Assembly: GCF_010668805.1 (NCBI RefSeq)
Contig: NZ_WUFT01000015.1
Location: 1 to 64,000, forward strand
DNA: 64,000 bases
DNA from: Rhizobium phaseoli
Lineage (GTDB): Bacteria; Pseudomonadota; Alphaproteobacteria; Rhizobiales; Rhizobiaceae
Reading direction: 5' to 3'
Below the pieces are notes generated by a model. The model made no database searches. It had not been told where the DNA came from and saw nothing but the letters and a program-made list of their open reading frames with translations. Below are positions 11,150 through 20,353 of this stretch, one piece after another; the first letter of the stretch is position 1, and each line of letters starts with the position of its first letter. Made by a program: the position numbers and the translations under genes.

Positions 11150-11819
11150 TTATACCTCTTGGCCAACCTCCATATAAGCTGCTTTGCCGCTCCATGCCAC
11201 GAAACTTGTCATGAAAACCCGCTATTCACAGGCAAGTGCACCCAGGGCCATAGGCGCCGTTTATCCCATCAAAAACGCGTTATCGCCCCCCTGCGACAGG
11301 GTGCGACATTATTGTCTTTCAAGCACCGAAATTCCACCGTTGCAAATGTCTCGGCTAGAGCCTCGACCTTTGGCAGAATCGAATTAAAGTGTTTTACAAC
11401 ATACTCTTATCTCATAAATCGATTGTGCAGCTCTATCCTGCCGGCGGCTGACGAGCCTTTGCCGCGCCGCCTCCAAAATCGACGTTTTCGGCAATTATTA
11501 TTTTTTTGTAATTTGAACAAGCCGCCGCACCGCAATAGGTTCGATCTCAACAAAGCGATCCCCGAGCGAAGCACCATCCCTACCCCCGGCGCCGCTTCGC
11601 AAGGGTGCCTTTGCAAATACCCTCCGGCTTGGGCCTCGGCCCTGCGTTTGCCGGCGGAAGCAAAGAGCAAGAAGGCAGGAGCGCCCCCAGCTCCTGCCTT
11701 CTTAAATTTTGGCTCCCTTTGCGAAAACTCTCCTTTGAAATTAACCGCTTATTGACAAAACCGTTGACAGGCGGCGCTTGCATGAAAGATGTATGCGCCG
11801 AACTCCTGGACCCCTCCAA
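11150..11819. other. 670-base gap between divergent genes
   Basis: No supportable coding frame. It separates dnaG (minus) from an unknown gene (plus). It is AT-richer than the flanks in its centre and holds a strong hairpin at 11669-11703. Short frames here have no recognisable content. Confidence 0.5.
11669..11703. terminator. Strong hairpin, possible terminator of an unannotated RNA
   Basis: A perfect stem of 13 or more base pairs (AGAAGGCAGGAGC / GCTCCTGCCTTCT) with a seven-base loop, followed on the plus strand by TAAATTTT. No annotated gene ends here, so if it is a terminator the transcript is unknown. The U-tract is weak on both strands. Confidence 0.4.
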
Positions 11820-12707
11820 ATGGCTTTTACCGCGGAAAATCTCGCAGCAGACGATCGCTTTCTCGCTGCGATCCTGAATTGCGCCGATCAGATGCTCTCG
11901 ATCTATCGCGAGAGCCCTCGCATCGCTTCGATCTTTGCCGCGCAGCAGCGCTGGCTGATGGCTCACGCCGGCTTCGCGCTTCATTACGGTTATCCCGGCG
12001 ACGGCAAGAGCGGCCTCTATTCCGGCCGCTTTATCGATTTCGCGGTCAGAAACGACATCGCCAGCCGCAATACGGCCGCGGCCTTCATGCAGGAAATGCT
12101 GGCCTATCGTTTCCTGCGACCGGTTCCCGGCCCTGACAAGCGCACACGCTACCTGGAACCCACAGAAGTTGCCGAGCAGCATTTCGTCCGCTGGCTCGTC
12201 GCCCATATGACGATCCTCGACAGCCTCGACGGCGGTGAACGGGCCGGCAAGATCACCGTCGACCCCTCGGCGACGATGGCAGCGATTCAGCCGCTGATCG
12301 CCAGGGCAATCATCGGGAGCGAAGCAGTGCGCAATCCCGGCGCCACCTTCAACCTCTTTAACTGGGCAAATACCGGCGGGTTGGTGATGGACTACCTGAT
12401 CTCGCGCCTTCCGGAATTTCCCCGGACGGCCGAGCGCGTCGCGGTCGGCCCCCTGTCGCTGAGGGAAATCCGCGAACAGTTCATGATCTCCAACACCCAC
12501 TTGAAGCGGCTTCTGACGCAGGCAGCGGCCATGGAGAGCGTCGGCTGGACAGTACCCTCCCGCAAGGGAGACTTCTGGCTGTCGCGCCGCTTCATTCTCG
12601 AATATTGGAATTATCAGGCGGCAAAATTCGCCATCATCGATGCCGCGGCCGAAGCCGTGCTCGGGCCTGCGGTTCGCGACGAACCGCAGGCGAGGCGTGT
12701 CAGTTGA
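11820..12707 (+). CDS. Unknown protein with a winged-helix-like C-terminal part
   Basis: 295 residues from the ATG at 11820 (MAFTAENLAADDRF); an in-frame ATG 14 codons upstream is less likely. I do not recognise a characterised family. The N-terminal two thirds is alpha-helical. Near residues 215-260, LSLREIREQFMISNTHLKRLLTQAAAMESVGW has the spacing of a helix-turn-helix followed by a wing, so a regulator is possible. No signal peptide or membrane helix. It stands alone on the plus strand and converges on the yqeY-like gene with a gap of six bases. Confidence 0.7.
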   Translation: MAFTAENLAADDRFLAAILNCADQMLSIYRESPRIASIFAAQQRWLMAHAGFALHYGYPGDGKSGLYSGRFIDFAVRNDIASRNTAAAFMQEMLAYRFLRPVPGPDKRTRYLEPTEVAEQHFVRWLVAHMTILDSLDGGERAGKITVDPSATMAAIQPLIARAIIGSEAVRNPGATFNLFNWANTGGLVMDYLISRLPEFPRTAERVAVGPLSLREIREQFMISNTHLKRLLTQAAAMESVGWTVPSRKGDFWLSRRFILEYWNYQAAKFAIIDAAAEAVLGPAVRDEPQARRVS

Positions 12708-12713
12708 GCTGGA

Positions 12714-13166
12714 TCAGCTCAACAATTCCTTGACGGTCGCCGACGCTTTGGCGAAATCCATCTGGCCGGCATACCGCTCCTTCAGCGCCGCCATCACCTT
12801 GCCCATGTCCTTGGCGCCCACGGCACCCGTCTCGGCGATAATTGCCGAGACATTGGCGCGCACCTCACCGTCCGAAAGCTGCTTCGGCATGAAATCCTGG
12901 ATGACGATGATTTCGGCGCGCTCCTTGGCGGCAAGCTCCGGCCGGGAATTCTCCTCGTAGATCTTTGCCGATTCGTCGCGCTGCTTCACCATCTTGGCGA
13001 GGATCTGCAGGATCTCGTCGTCGCTCGCCTGCTCCTTGCCGGTGCCGCGATTGGCGATATCGCGGTCCTTGACCGCGGCCTGAATCAGCCGGACGGTGGA
13101 AAGCCGCTCCGCATTCTTGGCCTTCATCGCCTCTTTCAGCTGGGTGGCGAGTTGATCGCGCAGCAT
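12714..13166 (-). CDS. GatB/YqeY domain protein
   Basis: 150 residues, standard for the YqeY family, which resembles the tRNA-binding tail domain of GatB. Conserved YqeY stretches are visible: MKAKNAERLSTVRLIQAAVKDRDI, QRDESAKIYEENSRPELAAKE and DMGKVMAALKERY. The family may act in tRNA-dependent amidation or in tRNA binding, but this is not established. The ATG at 13164-13166 has AGGAG eight bases upstream; a GTG three codons earlier would leave no room for a ribosome site. It is divergent from carA. Confidence 0.88.
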   Translation of the reverse strand: MLRDQLATQLKEAMKAKNAERLSTVRLIQAAVKDRDIANRGTGKEQASDDEILQILAKMVKQRDESAKIYEENSRPELAAKERAEIIVIQDFMPKQLSDGEVRANVSAIIAETGAVGAKDMGKVMAALKERYAGQMDFAKASATVKELLS

Positions 13167-13439
13167 GGTCTTCACTCCTGTTTTGATGCCGCTTCATAAA
13201 CCACGCTGATGCGGCGGATCAAATAAATTGCGCGGTCGACGCGATAAAGCGCAGGAAAACGGCGGCAATCTCGGCTACAAAGATTGACGCTAAGCGATTG
13301 CGTGGCTATTTACCGCCACCTGCACCAAAATTCGTGATCAGGCCTGAAGCGGGCGGCATTGCCGTGTCCACACGCCTGCGAGATCAAATGGCGACGAGCC
13401 GCGGCAACGCGCGCACCGACCGCCGGAAACGGGATGAAG

Positions 13440-14645
13440 ATGACCGCGACAGCACCCTGGACAATCGAAAAGCCGACCGCCCTGCTCGTTCTTGCCGACG
13501 GCACGGTCATCGAAGGCAAGGGCATCGGCGCCACCGGCAAGGTGCCGGCCGAAGTGGTCTTCAACACGGCGCTGACCGGCTATGAGGAAATCCTGACGGA
13601 CCCCTCCTATCTCGGCCAGATCGTTACCTTCACCTTTCCGCATATCGGCAATATCGGCACCAATGAGGAAGACATCGAGGATCTGACGCCTGCCGCCCGC
13701 CACGGCGCCGTCGGCGTCATCTTCAAAGCTGACATCACCGACCCCTCGAACTACCGCGCTGCCAGGCACCTCGACCAATGGCTGAAGGCGCGCGGCGTCA
13801 TCGGCCTCTGCGGCATCGATACACGCGCGTTGACCGCCTGGATCCGCGAGAACGGCGCCCCGAACGCGGTGATCGCCCACGATCCGAACGGCGTCTTCGA
13901 CATCGAGACGCTGAAAGCCGAAGCCAAAGCCTGGAGCGGCCTCGAAGGTCTCGACCTCGCCAAGATCGCATCGTCGGGCCAGTCCTCGCAATGGACGGAA
14001 ACGCCGTGGGTCTGGAACGAAGGTTACGGCCAACTCGGTCCAGCAGACGCCAAATACCACGTCGTCTGCCTCGACTACGGCGTCAAGCGCAACATCCTGC
14101 GCCTGTTTGCCGGTCTCGACTGCAAGGTGACCGTCGTGCCGGCGGCAACGAGCGCCGAAGACGTGCTCGCCATGCAGCCGGACGGCATCTTTCTGTCCAA
14201 CGGCCCGGGAGATCCGGCGGCAACCGGCGAATATGCGGTGCCTGTGATCAAGACACTTGTTAAGACCGATATCCCGGTCTTCGGCATCTGCCTCGGACAT
14301 CAGATGCTCGGTCTTGCCCTCGGCGCCAAGACCGAGAAGATGCATCAGGGCCATCACGGCGCCAACCATCCCGTCAAGGATCATACCACCGGCAAGGTCG
14401 AGATCGTCTCGATGAACCATGGCTTCGCGGTCGACTCGAAATCACTGCCCGATGGTGTTGAAGAGACTCACATTTCGCTTTTCGACGGCACCAATTGTGG
14501 CTTGCGCGTCCTCGGCAAGCAGGTCTTCTCCGTCCAGCACCATCCGGAAGCTTCTCCCGGCCCGCAGGACAGCCACTATCTCTTCCGCCGCTTCATCAAC
14601 ATGGTGCGCGAGAAGAAGGGCGAACCGGCACTCGCCGAACGTTGA
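13440..14645 (+). CDS. carA: Carbamoyl phosphate synthase small subunit
   Basis: 401 residues. This glutaminase subunit delivers ammonia to CarB for carbamoyl phosphate, feeding arginine and pyrimidine synthesis. An N-terminal CPSase small-chain domain is followed by a class I glutamine amidotransferase domain with the nucleophile in FGICLGHQMLGLALG and the catalytic His/Glu in HHPEASPG. The start MTATAPW at 13440 fits the usual rhizobial length; an ATG two codons earlier is possible. carB is 6 kb downstream on the same strand rather than adjacent. Confidence 0.97.
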   Translation: MTATAPWTIEKPTALLVLADGTVIEGKGIGATGKVPAEVVFNTALTGYEEILTDPSYLGQIVTFTFPHIGNIGTNEEDIEDLTPAARHGAVGVIFKADITDPSNYRAARHLDQWLKARGVIGLCGIDTRALTAWIRENGAPNAVIAHDPNGVFDIETLKAEAKAWSGLEGLDLAKIASSGQSSQWTETPWVWNEGYGQLGPADAKYHVVCLDYGVKRNILRLFAGLDCKVTVVPAATSAEDVLAMQPDGIFLSNGPGDPAATGEYAVPVIKTLVKTDIPVFGICLGHQMLGLALGAKTEKMHQGHHGANHPVKDHTTGKVEIVSMNHGFAVDSKSLPDGVEETHISLFDGTNCGLRVLGKQVFSVQHHPEASPGPQDSHYLFRRFINMVREKKGEPALAER

Positions 14646-14670
14646 TTTCATACCGCCCCCATTTCAGATG

Positions 14671-14694
14671 AAGGCTCGCCTACAAGCGAGCCTT
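14671..14694 (+). terminator. carA terminator
   Basis: A nine-base stem AAGGCTCGC / GCGAGCCTT with a six-base loop, 25 bases past the carA stop. The U-tract is short. Confidence 0.65.
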
Positions 14695-14703
14695 TAACGT
14701 ATT

Positions 14704-14813
14704 GGCAAACCTCACTCCTCGTCATCCTCGGCCTTGTGCCGAGGATCTGCTGCCATATCGACTGGAGGCAGATGCTCGGGACAAGCCCGAGCATGACGAA
14801 AGAGGAGTTGGCC
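14704..14813. repeat. Palindromic repeat, family D, copy 1
   Basis: Nested palindromes: CATCCTCGG-CCTTGTG-CCGAGGAT and GATGCTCGGG-ACAAG-CCCGAGCAT, enclosed by outer arms CTCCTCGTCAT / ATGACGAAAGAGGAG. The same unit occurs in opposite orientation at 28757-28860. Confidence 0.8.
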
Positions 14814-14928
14814 CGCTTATCAGAAGTGGTTCGCCCAGCGGGCCTTTTTCTTTGCTCTGCATGTTGACCTCAGCTTAACTTGAGGAATTACAAAGCTCCT
14901 TGCAAACTTCTGATGCAGGAGAAAATGG

Positions 14929-15249
14929 ATGAGCGGAGCTTTCTTTCGTGTCGATAAATTCGTCGTGCCGGCTGCGGCGCGCGAGGAATTTCTCGTCAAT
15001 GTGATGATGACCCACAAACTGCTGGAGGCACAGGACGGCTTCATCGATCACAAGGTGCTGGAACAGGTCGCCGGTCCCGGCGAGTTCAACTTCGTGACCA
15101 TTGCCCAATGGGAAAGCGCCGATGTCGTCGAGCGTGTGCGGGCAGCCGTCGCAGCCGCCCACAAGGCCGCCAATTTCGACCCGCAGCAAATGTTTGCGCG
15201 TCTCGGCATTCGCGCCGACATGGCGAGCTACAAGCCTGTCGCGGCTTGA
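14929..15249 (+). CDS. Antibiotic biosynthesis monooxygenase (ABM) domain protein
   Basis: 106 residues with the small ferredoxin-like ABM fold: an N-terminal strand (FFRVDKFVVPAAAREEFL), a central helix and the second strand in EFNFVTIAQWESADVVERV. Such domains occur in small cofactor-free oxygenases and in heme-degrading enzymes, but also in proteins with no known activity; no heme ligand is obvious. GCAGGAGAAA lies just before the ATG. An overlapping ATG four bases upstream is in another frame. It converges on the MATE gene with a gap of 17 bases. Confidence 0.82.
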   Translation: MSGAFFRVDKFVVPAAAREEFLVNVMMTHKLLEAQDGFIDHKVLEQVAGPGEFNFVTIAQWESADVVERVRAAVAAAHKAANFDPQQMFARLGIRADMASYKPVAA

Positions 15250-15266
15250 GGATAAGGACGGCCGGC

Positions 15267-16670
15267 TCAGACGCCGGCCATCGCTCCTTCCCGGCGAAGC
15301 AGAAGATAGAACCGCCAGCAGAGCATGACGGCAGCGGCCGCCAGCCCGACGAGGAAGCCGAACCAGATACCGATGCCGCCGAAGCCGAGCGGGAAGGCAA
15401 AGGCCCAGGCAAGGAAGAAGCCGATCGGCCAATAGGCAATCAACGCCATGATCATCGGCACCCGTGCGTCCTTGAGGCCGCGCAGCAATCCGTTGGCGAT
15501 CACCTGCAGGCCGTCGACCAGTTGGAAAAGCCCGGCAACGACGATCAGCGGTCCGGCATAGGCAAGCACCTGGGGCGCCTCCGGCGCGTTGACGTCGAGG
15601 AACCAGCTGCCGAGGAATTGCGGCATGGTGGCGAAGAGCACCGAGCCCACTGCCGAAATGGCGCAGGCAAGGATGAGCACCATGATCGAAGCGCGTACAA
15701 CCCCCCGGTGATCGCCCTGCCCGTGGGCGACGCCGACACGCACGGTCGCCGCCTGGCTGAGGCCAAGCGGGATCATGAAGGCGATCGAGGCCCATTGCAG
15801 GGCTATGCCATGGGCGGCAAGCTCGATGGTGCCGATATAGCCCATCAGCAGCGAGGCCACGGTGAACAGGCTGACTTCGGCAAGGATGGTCACGCTGATC
15901 GGCAAACCAAGTCGGATGACCTCCAGCAAAGCATGCCAGTCGGGCTTCCAGAACCGCACGAAGATCTCGTAGCGCCGCGTCTCTTCCCGCCGCTGCACAA
16001 AAGCCAGGATGAAGAGGAAACCGGCAGTCTGGACGACGACCGAAACGATCGCCGCGCCCTCGAGCCCCATCGCCGGAAAGCCGAAATGGCCAAGCACGAG
16101 GGCGTAGGCGAAGATCGCATTCATCACCAGCGTGACGATGGTGACGTTGAGGATGATGCCCGCCTTGCCGATGGCGCTGACCAGCGCCCGCATGACGTTG
16201 AAGAGCAGCGCCGGCAGCAGGCCGAACTGGCCGATCATGATGTAGCCATGAGCGAGCTTTGCCACCTCGGGCTTTTGCTGTGCGAAGAGAAGGATCCGCT
16301 CCGAATTGAAGAAGGCCGGCTGCATGACGACCCAGTATGCGATCACCACCCACAGACCCATGCGCAACGCCCGGCGGACCGAGACGACGTCACCGCGTCC
16401 ATAGGCTTGCGCCACCATCGGAATGACGGCGATGGCAAAGCCCGAACCGAAGATCAGGATCGTGAACAGGAACTGCGCCGAAAGCACCATCGCCGCCAGA
16501 TGTTCGGCGCCAAGACGACCGACGATCATCACGTCGGTGGTGTTGATGCCGAGCTGGGCAAGCTGCGCACCGATCAGTGGAATGCCGAGCGCCAGCGTTG
16601 CACGGAAATGTGCGCCCCAACGATTATCGGTTGCCGGCGCAAGCCTGCGCGCGTCGATCGGCGTGTCCAT
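15267..16670 (-). CDS. MATE family multidrug efflux transporter
   Basis: 467 residues with about 12 membrane helices in two homologous halves, as in NorM-type Na+- or H+-coupled exporters. The first helix region LGIPLIGAQLAQLGINTTDVMIVGRLG is characteristic of the family, and the start of the second half reads LGLPISVTILAEVSLFTVASLLMGYIG. It would export cationic drugs or metabolites across the inner membrane. It lies tail to tail with the ABM gene and 140 bases downstream of another exporter in the same orientation. Substrate cannot be told. Confidence 0.93.
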   Translation of the reverse strand: MDTPIDARRLAPATDNRWGAHFRATLALGIPLIGAQLAQLGINTTDVMIVGRLGAEHLAAMVLSAQFLFTILIFGSGFAIAVIPMVAQAYGRGDVVSVRRALRMGLWVVIAYWVVMQPAFFNSERILLFAQQKPEVAKLAHGYIMIGQFGLLPALLFNVMRALVSAIGKAGIILNVTIVTLVMNAIFAYALVLGHFGFPAMGLEGAAIVSVVVQTAGFLFILAFVQRREETRRYEIFVRFWKPDWHALLEVIRLGLPISVTILAEVSLFTVASLLMGYIGTIELAAHGIALQWASIAFMIPLGLSQAATVRVGVAHGQGDHRGVVRASIMVLILACAISAVGSVLFATMPQFLGSWFLDVNAPEAPQVLAYAGPLIVVAGLFQLVDGLQVIANGLLRGLKDARVPMIMALIAYWPIGFFLAWAFAFPLGFGGIGIWFGFLVGLAAAAVMLCWRFYLLLRREGAMAGV

Positions 16671-16812
16671 GACACCAGTCCTGTGATTGAAATATGCGCC
16701 ACCGCAACTTGCGGCGAAATATCCTCCGGGCTTAGATCAAAGTCGCGCAAAGAACTACCCCAAACCAGGCAGATGATGAAAAATTCATCATCGCATCATC
16801 ATTTCTGATCGA

Positions 16813-18057
16813 TCAACCCGCCGCTTCCAGCGCCTCGGCCGGCTTACGGACCCGGACCCGTACGAGAAACACGCCGGCGGCCACCAGGATGAACAGGGCG
16901 GCGGTCAGATAGGGCGCGCCGGCAAAGGTGACGGGCGCCTCCGGCCGGGTGAAATAGCTGAACAACTGCGTGAAGATCAGCGGCCCGAGGATGGTGGTGA
17001 TGCTGCTGAGGCTGGTCAGCGCACCTTGCAGCTCGCCTTGCGCCGAGGGAGGCACCTTGCCGGCGGCGATACTGCGCAGTGGCGGATCGGCGACGTTTTC
17101 CATGACGGTCGCGACGATGACGACATAGACCACCCAGCCTTCCCAGGCAAAAGCATAGCCGGTGAGCCCGACGGCCGAAAAACAGAGGCCGAGCAGAGCC
17201 GTCTTCCACTCGCCGAGCACCGGCACGATCCGCGGCAGAACCAGCCCCATGACCAGCGCCGCGCCGATGCCGTAAATGCCGAGCGACAGGCCGATCTGTC
17301 CCTCGCTCCAGCCGTAGCGATAGGTCGAGACGAACGACCAGACCGAGGGATAGACGGCATGCGCCAGGAAGAACAGGAACATCACGAGGCTGACCCAGCC
17401 GATGCCGGGATAATGGCGCATCTGCCTCAACGCGCCGAGCGGATTGGCGCGTTTCCACTCGAAGCGGCGGCGATTCCTAGCCTCCAGCGTTTCCGGCAGC
17501 AGGAAGCAGGCGGCGATGAAATTGACCAGCGAAAGTGCCGCCGCGCCGAGGAACGGCACACGCGGACCGAATTCGCCGAGCACGCCGCCGATGACCGGAC
17601 CGATCGTAAAGCCGACGCCGAAGGCGATGCCGATCAGCCCGAAATTCTTTGCCCGGTTCTGCTCCGTACTGATATCGGCGATATAGGCTGAGCAGGTGGC
17701 GAAACTGCCGCCGCTGATGCCGGCAAGCACGCGGCCGACGAACAGCATCCAGAAGCTGGTGGCGATGCCGCAGATGAAATTGTCGATCGCAAAAGTCAGC
17801 ACCGACAGCAGAAGGATCGGCCGGCGGCCGAACCGGTCGGACAGGTTTCCGAGCAGCGGCGCGAACAGGAATTGCATGCCGGCATAGACGAGCATCAGCC
17901 AGCCGCCGTCGATCGCCGCATCGCTGACGCCGCCGCCGGTCAACTGCTCCAGGTAGGCGGGCAGCACCGGCATGATGATGGCAATGCCGATAATGTCGAG
18001 GAAAAGGATGATGAAGACCAGAAAAAGGCCGCGACGGACGAATTTGGGGTCAAGCAT
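16813..18057 (-). CDS. TetA-type MFS exporter
   Basis: 414 residues with 12 predicted membrane helices. The loop 2-3 motif GNLSDRFGRRPILL and the helix 5 motif GIAFGVGFTIGPVIGG are those of drug:H+ antiporters of the DHA1 group. The start FLVFIILFLDIIGIAIIMPVLP resembles TetA and its many relatives of unknown specificity. No TetR gene is adjacent. The ATG at 18055-18057 opens at the first transmembrane helix. The 336 bases upstream carry a palindrome near 18270 that belongs more naturally to the divergent reductase gene. Confidence 0.92.
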   Translation of the reverse strand: MLDPKFVRRGLFLVFIILFLDIIGIAIIMPVLPAYLEQLTGGGVSDAAIDGGWLMLVYAGMQFLFAPLLGNLSDRFGRRPILLLSVLTFAIDNFICGIATSFWMLFVGRVLAGISGGSFATCSAYIADISTEQNRAKNFGLIGIAFGVGFTIGPVIGGVLGEFGPRVPFLGAAALSLVNFIAACFLLPETLEARNRRRFEWKRANPLGALRQMRHYPGIGWVSLVMFLFFLAHAVYPSVWSFVSTYRYGWSEGQIGLSLGIYGIGAALVMGLVLPRIVPVLGEWKTALLGLCFSAVGLTGYAFAWEGWVVYVVIVATVMENVADPPLRSIAAGKVPPSAQGELQGALTSLSSITTILGPLIFTQLFSYFTRPEAPVTFAGAPYLTAALFILVAAGVFLVRVRVRKPAEALEAAG

Positions 18058-18393
18058 GAGGCATCTCTACAGCGGTTGGTTCTGAAAAGACGATCTCGTC
18101 GCCGAGAAAGTGACATAGCGCAGAAAAGAAAACGAAACAATCCGTGAACATTTCAAAGTTTTTGATAATTCTGACCGGGAAATTTGTGAACCGCCTCAAC
18201 CGTTGGGCGCGGCAACGTGATCATTGGCTCCCTTGCAATCGCATTGACGACGTCCAGATCATTCGGGGAATGAACATTCATTGTGCGCCCCTCCGCACGG
18301 CCCGTTCGAGACCATCCGGATTATCGCGCTGGGGCGAAGGCTGTAAGAACGGCATCCGGCAGCGCCGCTCGGGCGCGGATTAGGGAGAAGACA
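18058..18393. other. Divergent intergenic region, MFS exporter/aldo-keto reductase
   Basis: 336 bases without a gene. It holds the promoters of both flanking genes and the palindrome at 18269-18282. Confidence 0.5.
18269..18282. promoter_or_regulatory. Palindromic operator-like site AATGAA-CA-TTCATT
   Basis: A perfect 14-base inverted repeat with a two-base centre, 112 bases before the reductase start and just downstream of a TTGACG at 18244. The form is that of TetR/AcrR-family operators. No TetR gene is nearby, so the regulator would act from elsewhere. Confidence 0.4.
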
Positions 18394-19380
18394 ATGCTGA
18401 CCTATCGTTTGGGAAAGACTGGACCCGATGTCTCGGCCATCGGCCTCGGCTGCATGGGCATGTACGGTCCCTCAGACCGCGGCGAAAGCATCGCGACGAT
18501 CCATGCAGCGCTCGATGCCGGCATCAACCTGCTGGACACCGGCGATTTTTACGGCATGGGCCATAACGAGATGCTGATCGGCGAGGCACTGAAGGGCCGC
18601 AGGCGCGAGGATGCCGTCATCAGTGTCAAGTTCGGGGCCTTGCGCGATCCCGCAGGCGGTTGGAACGGCGTAGACGCCCGGCCGGTCGCGGTGAAGAACT
18701 TCCTCGCTTACACGCTGCAGCGCCTCGGCGTCGGATATATCGACATCTTCCGCCCGGCCCGGCTCGATCCGAACGTGCCGATCGAGGACACGGTCGGCGC
18801 CATCGCCGATATGGTCAAGGCGGGTTATGTCAGGCACATCGGCCTGTCGGAAGTCGGCGCCGACACCATCCGCCGCGCCGCTGCCGTCGCTCCGATCGTC
18901 GACCTGCAGATCGAATATTCATTGATCTCGCGTGGCATCGAGGAGAATATCCTGCCGACGACACGTGAACTCGGCATCTCGATCACCGCCTATGGCGTAC
19001 TCTCGCGCGGCCTGATCAGCGGCCATTGGCAAAAGGGCCAAGCTGCGACGGCCGGCGATTTCCGCGCTCACAGCCCACGCTTCCAGGAGGGCAACATTGA
19101 GCAAAACCTCGCTTTGGTGGAAAAGCTGCGTGAGATTGCAGAGGTAAAAAGCGTCTCGGTCGCCCAAATCGCCATCGCCTGGGTCGCCGCCAAAGGCAAG
19201 GATATCGTCCCGATCATCGGCGCCCGCCGCCGCGACCGGCTGACCGAGGCGCTCGGCTCGCGCGCGGTCGACCTATCGGCAGAAGATTTCGCCGCGATCG
19301 AACGGGCCGTGCCGAAGGATGCGGCTGCCGGCGGGCGTTATCCGGAGCATATGCTGCAGCATATGGACAGTGAGAGGTGA
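18394..19380 (+). CDS. Aldo/keto reductase
   Basis: 328 residues with the AKR barrel signatures: N-terminal GLGCMGMYGPSD, the Asp/Tyr pair of LLDTGDFYG, the catalytic lysine in VISVKFG, and the NADPH-binding tail IVPIIGARRRDRLTEAL. The usual histidine segment (family form YxxHRxDP) reads IFRPARLDP, so the fourth residue of the D-Y-K-H tetrad appears to be absent. It may therefore reduce poorly or use another residue. GGGAGAAGACA precedes the ATG at 18394. Substrate unknown. Confidence 0.9.
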   Translation: MLTYRLGKTGPDVSAIGLGCMGMYGPSDRGESIATIHAALDAGINLLDTGDFYGMGHNEMLIGEALKGRRREDAVISVKFGALRDPAGGWNGVDARPVAVKNFLAYTLQRLGVGYIDIFRPARLDPNVPIEDTVGAIADMVKAGYVRHIGLSEVGADTIRRAAAVAPIVDLQIEYSLISRGIEENILPTTRELGISITAYGVLSRGLISGHWQKGQAATAGDFRAHSPRFQEGNIEQNLALVEKLREIAEVKSVSVAQIAIAWVAAKGKDIVPIIGARRRDRLTEALGSRAVDLSAEDFAAIERAVPKDAAAGGRYPEHMLQHMDSER

Positions 19381-19432
19381 GCGGGTGGAATCGGGACTAA
19401 GATCACTGCCCGACCCTGTTGCCCCCTCACCC

Positions 19433-20353
19433 TCAAACTGGCCCCGAGAACGTATCGCAAGCCGACAGCTGGCCGCTGTCGAAGCCGCGCTTGAACCATC
19501 TGACGCGCTGCGCCGAGGTGCCGTGGTTGAAACTTTCGGGCACAACATAACCCTGCGACCGTTTCTGCAGGGTATCGTCGCCGATCTGCTGGGCGGCGTT
19601 CAGCGCCTCCTCCAGGTCGCCTGACTCCAGCAGTCCTTTCTGCTGGGTGTATTTGCCCCAGATGCCGGCGAAGCAATCGGCCTGCAGCTCGACGCGCACT
19701 GACATCTTGTTGGCCTCCTCCTCGCTCATGCGCTGGCGGGCCTGGTTGAACTTCGGCAGGATACCGAGCAGGTTCTGCACGTGATGGCCGACCTCGTGGG
19801 CGACGACATAGGCCTCGGCGAAATCGCCCGACGCGCCGAAACGGTTGGAGAGTTCCTGGAAGAAATCCGTGTCGAGATAGAGCTTGTGGTCACCGGGGCA
19901 GTAGAACGGCCCGGTTGCCGCCGATGCGGAGCCGCAGGCCGATGCGGTCGAGCCGGAAAACAGCACGAGGCGCGGCTCCTCGTACGTCTGGCCTTGCGCC
20001 TGGAAGATGCCCGTCCAGGTATCCTCGGTTTCGGCAAGGACGGTACGCATGAAGGCGGTCATCTCATCGTTGGCAGGCGTGCGTGCTCCTCCGGACTGGC
20101 TCTGCTCGTAGCCGGGACCGCTCGTTGTGCCGCCGTTATCGAGCACCTGCATCAGATCGATGCCCATTGCCTTGAAGATAAAATAGATGACGACGAGGAA
20201 GATGATCGTGCCGATGCTCAAGCCGCCGCCGGCGCGGCGAACGCCGCCGCCAGAGGGAAAGTTGAAGCCACCGCCGCGGCCGAAACCGCCGCTGCTCGGG
20301 TCGCCGCGGCGATCTTCGATATTGTCGGACTGACGCCGGCCTCTCCATTCCAT
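19433..20353 (-). CDS. YpfJ-type neutral zinc metallopeptidase
   Basis: 306 residues from the ATG at 20351-20353 (MEWRGRRQSDNIEDRRG). A Gly/Arg-rich N-terminus leads to a membrane helix (about 45-62, IGTIIFLVVIYFIFKAMGI). A zincin domain follows with HEVGHHVQN as zinc site and a downstream glutamate in VELQADCFAG, both as in the YpfJ/putative neutral zinc metallopeptidase family. Cysteines in SACGSAS, FYCPGD and the tail suggest periplasmic disulfides. The protein is probably anchored in the inner membrane with the peptidase outside. It converges on the reductase gene; substrates unknown. Confidence 0.9.
   Translation of the reverse strand: MEWRGRRQSDNIEDRRGDPSSGGFGRGGGFNFPSGGGVRRAGGGLSIGTIIFLVVIYFIFKAMGIDLMQVLDNGGTTSGPGYEQSQSGGARTPANDEMTAFMRTVLAETEDTWTGIFQAQGQTYEEPRLVLFSGSTASACGSASAATGPFYCPGDHKLYLDTDFFQELSNRFGASGDFAEAYVVAHEVGHHVQNLLGILPKFNQARQRMSEEEANKMSVRVELQADCFAGIWGKYTQQKGLLESGDLEEALNAAQQIGDDTLQKRSQGYVVPESFNHGTSAQRVRWFKRGFDSGQLSACDTFSGPV

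Noticed and set aside
11540..11556. GGTTCGATC as a possible tRNA or tmRNA T-arm
   Set aside because: No matching acceptor or anticodon stem could be formed around it.
15108..16808. 566-codon frame opposite the MATE gene
   Set aside because: Low-complexity, charged, no hydrophobic core; a mirror of membrane protein codons.
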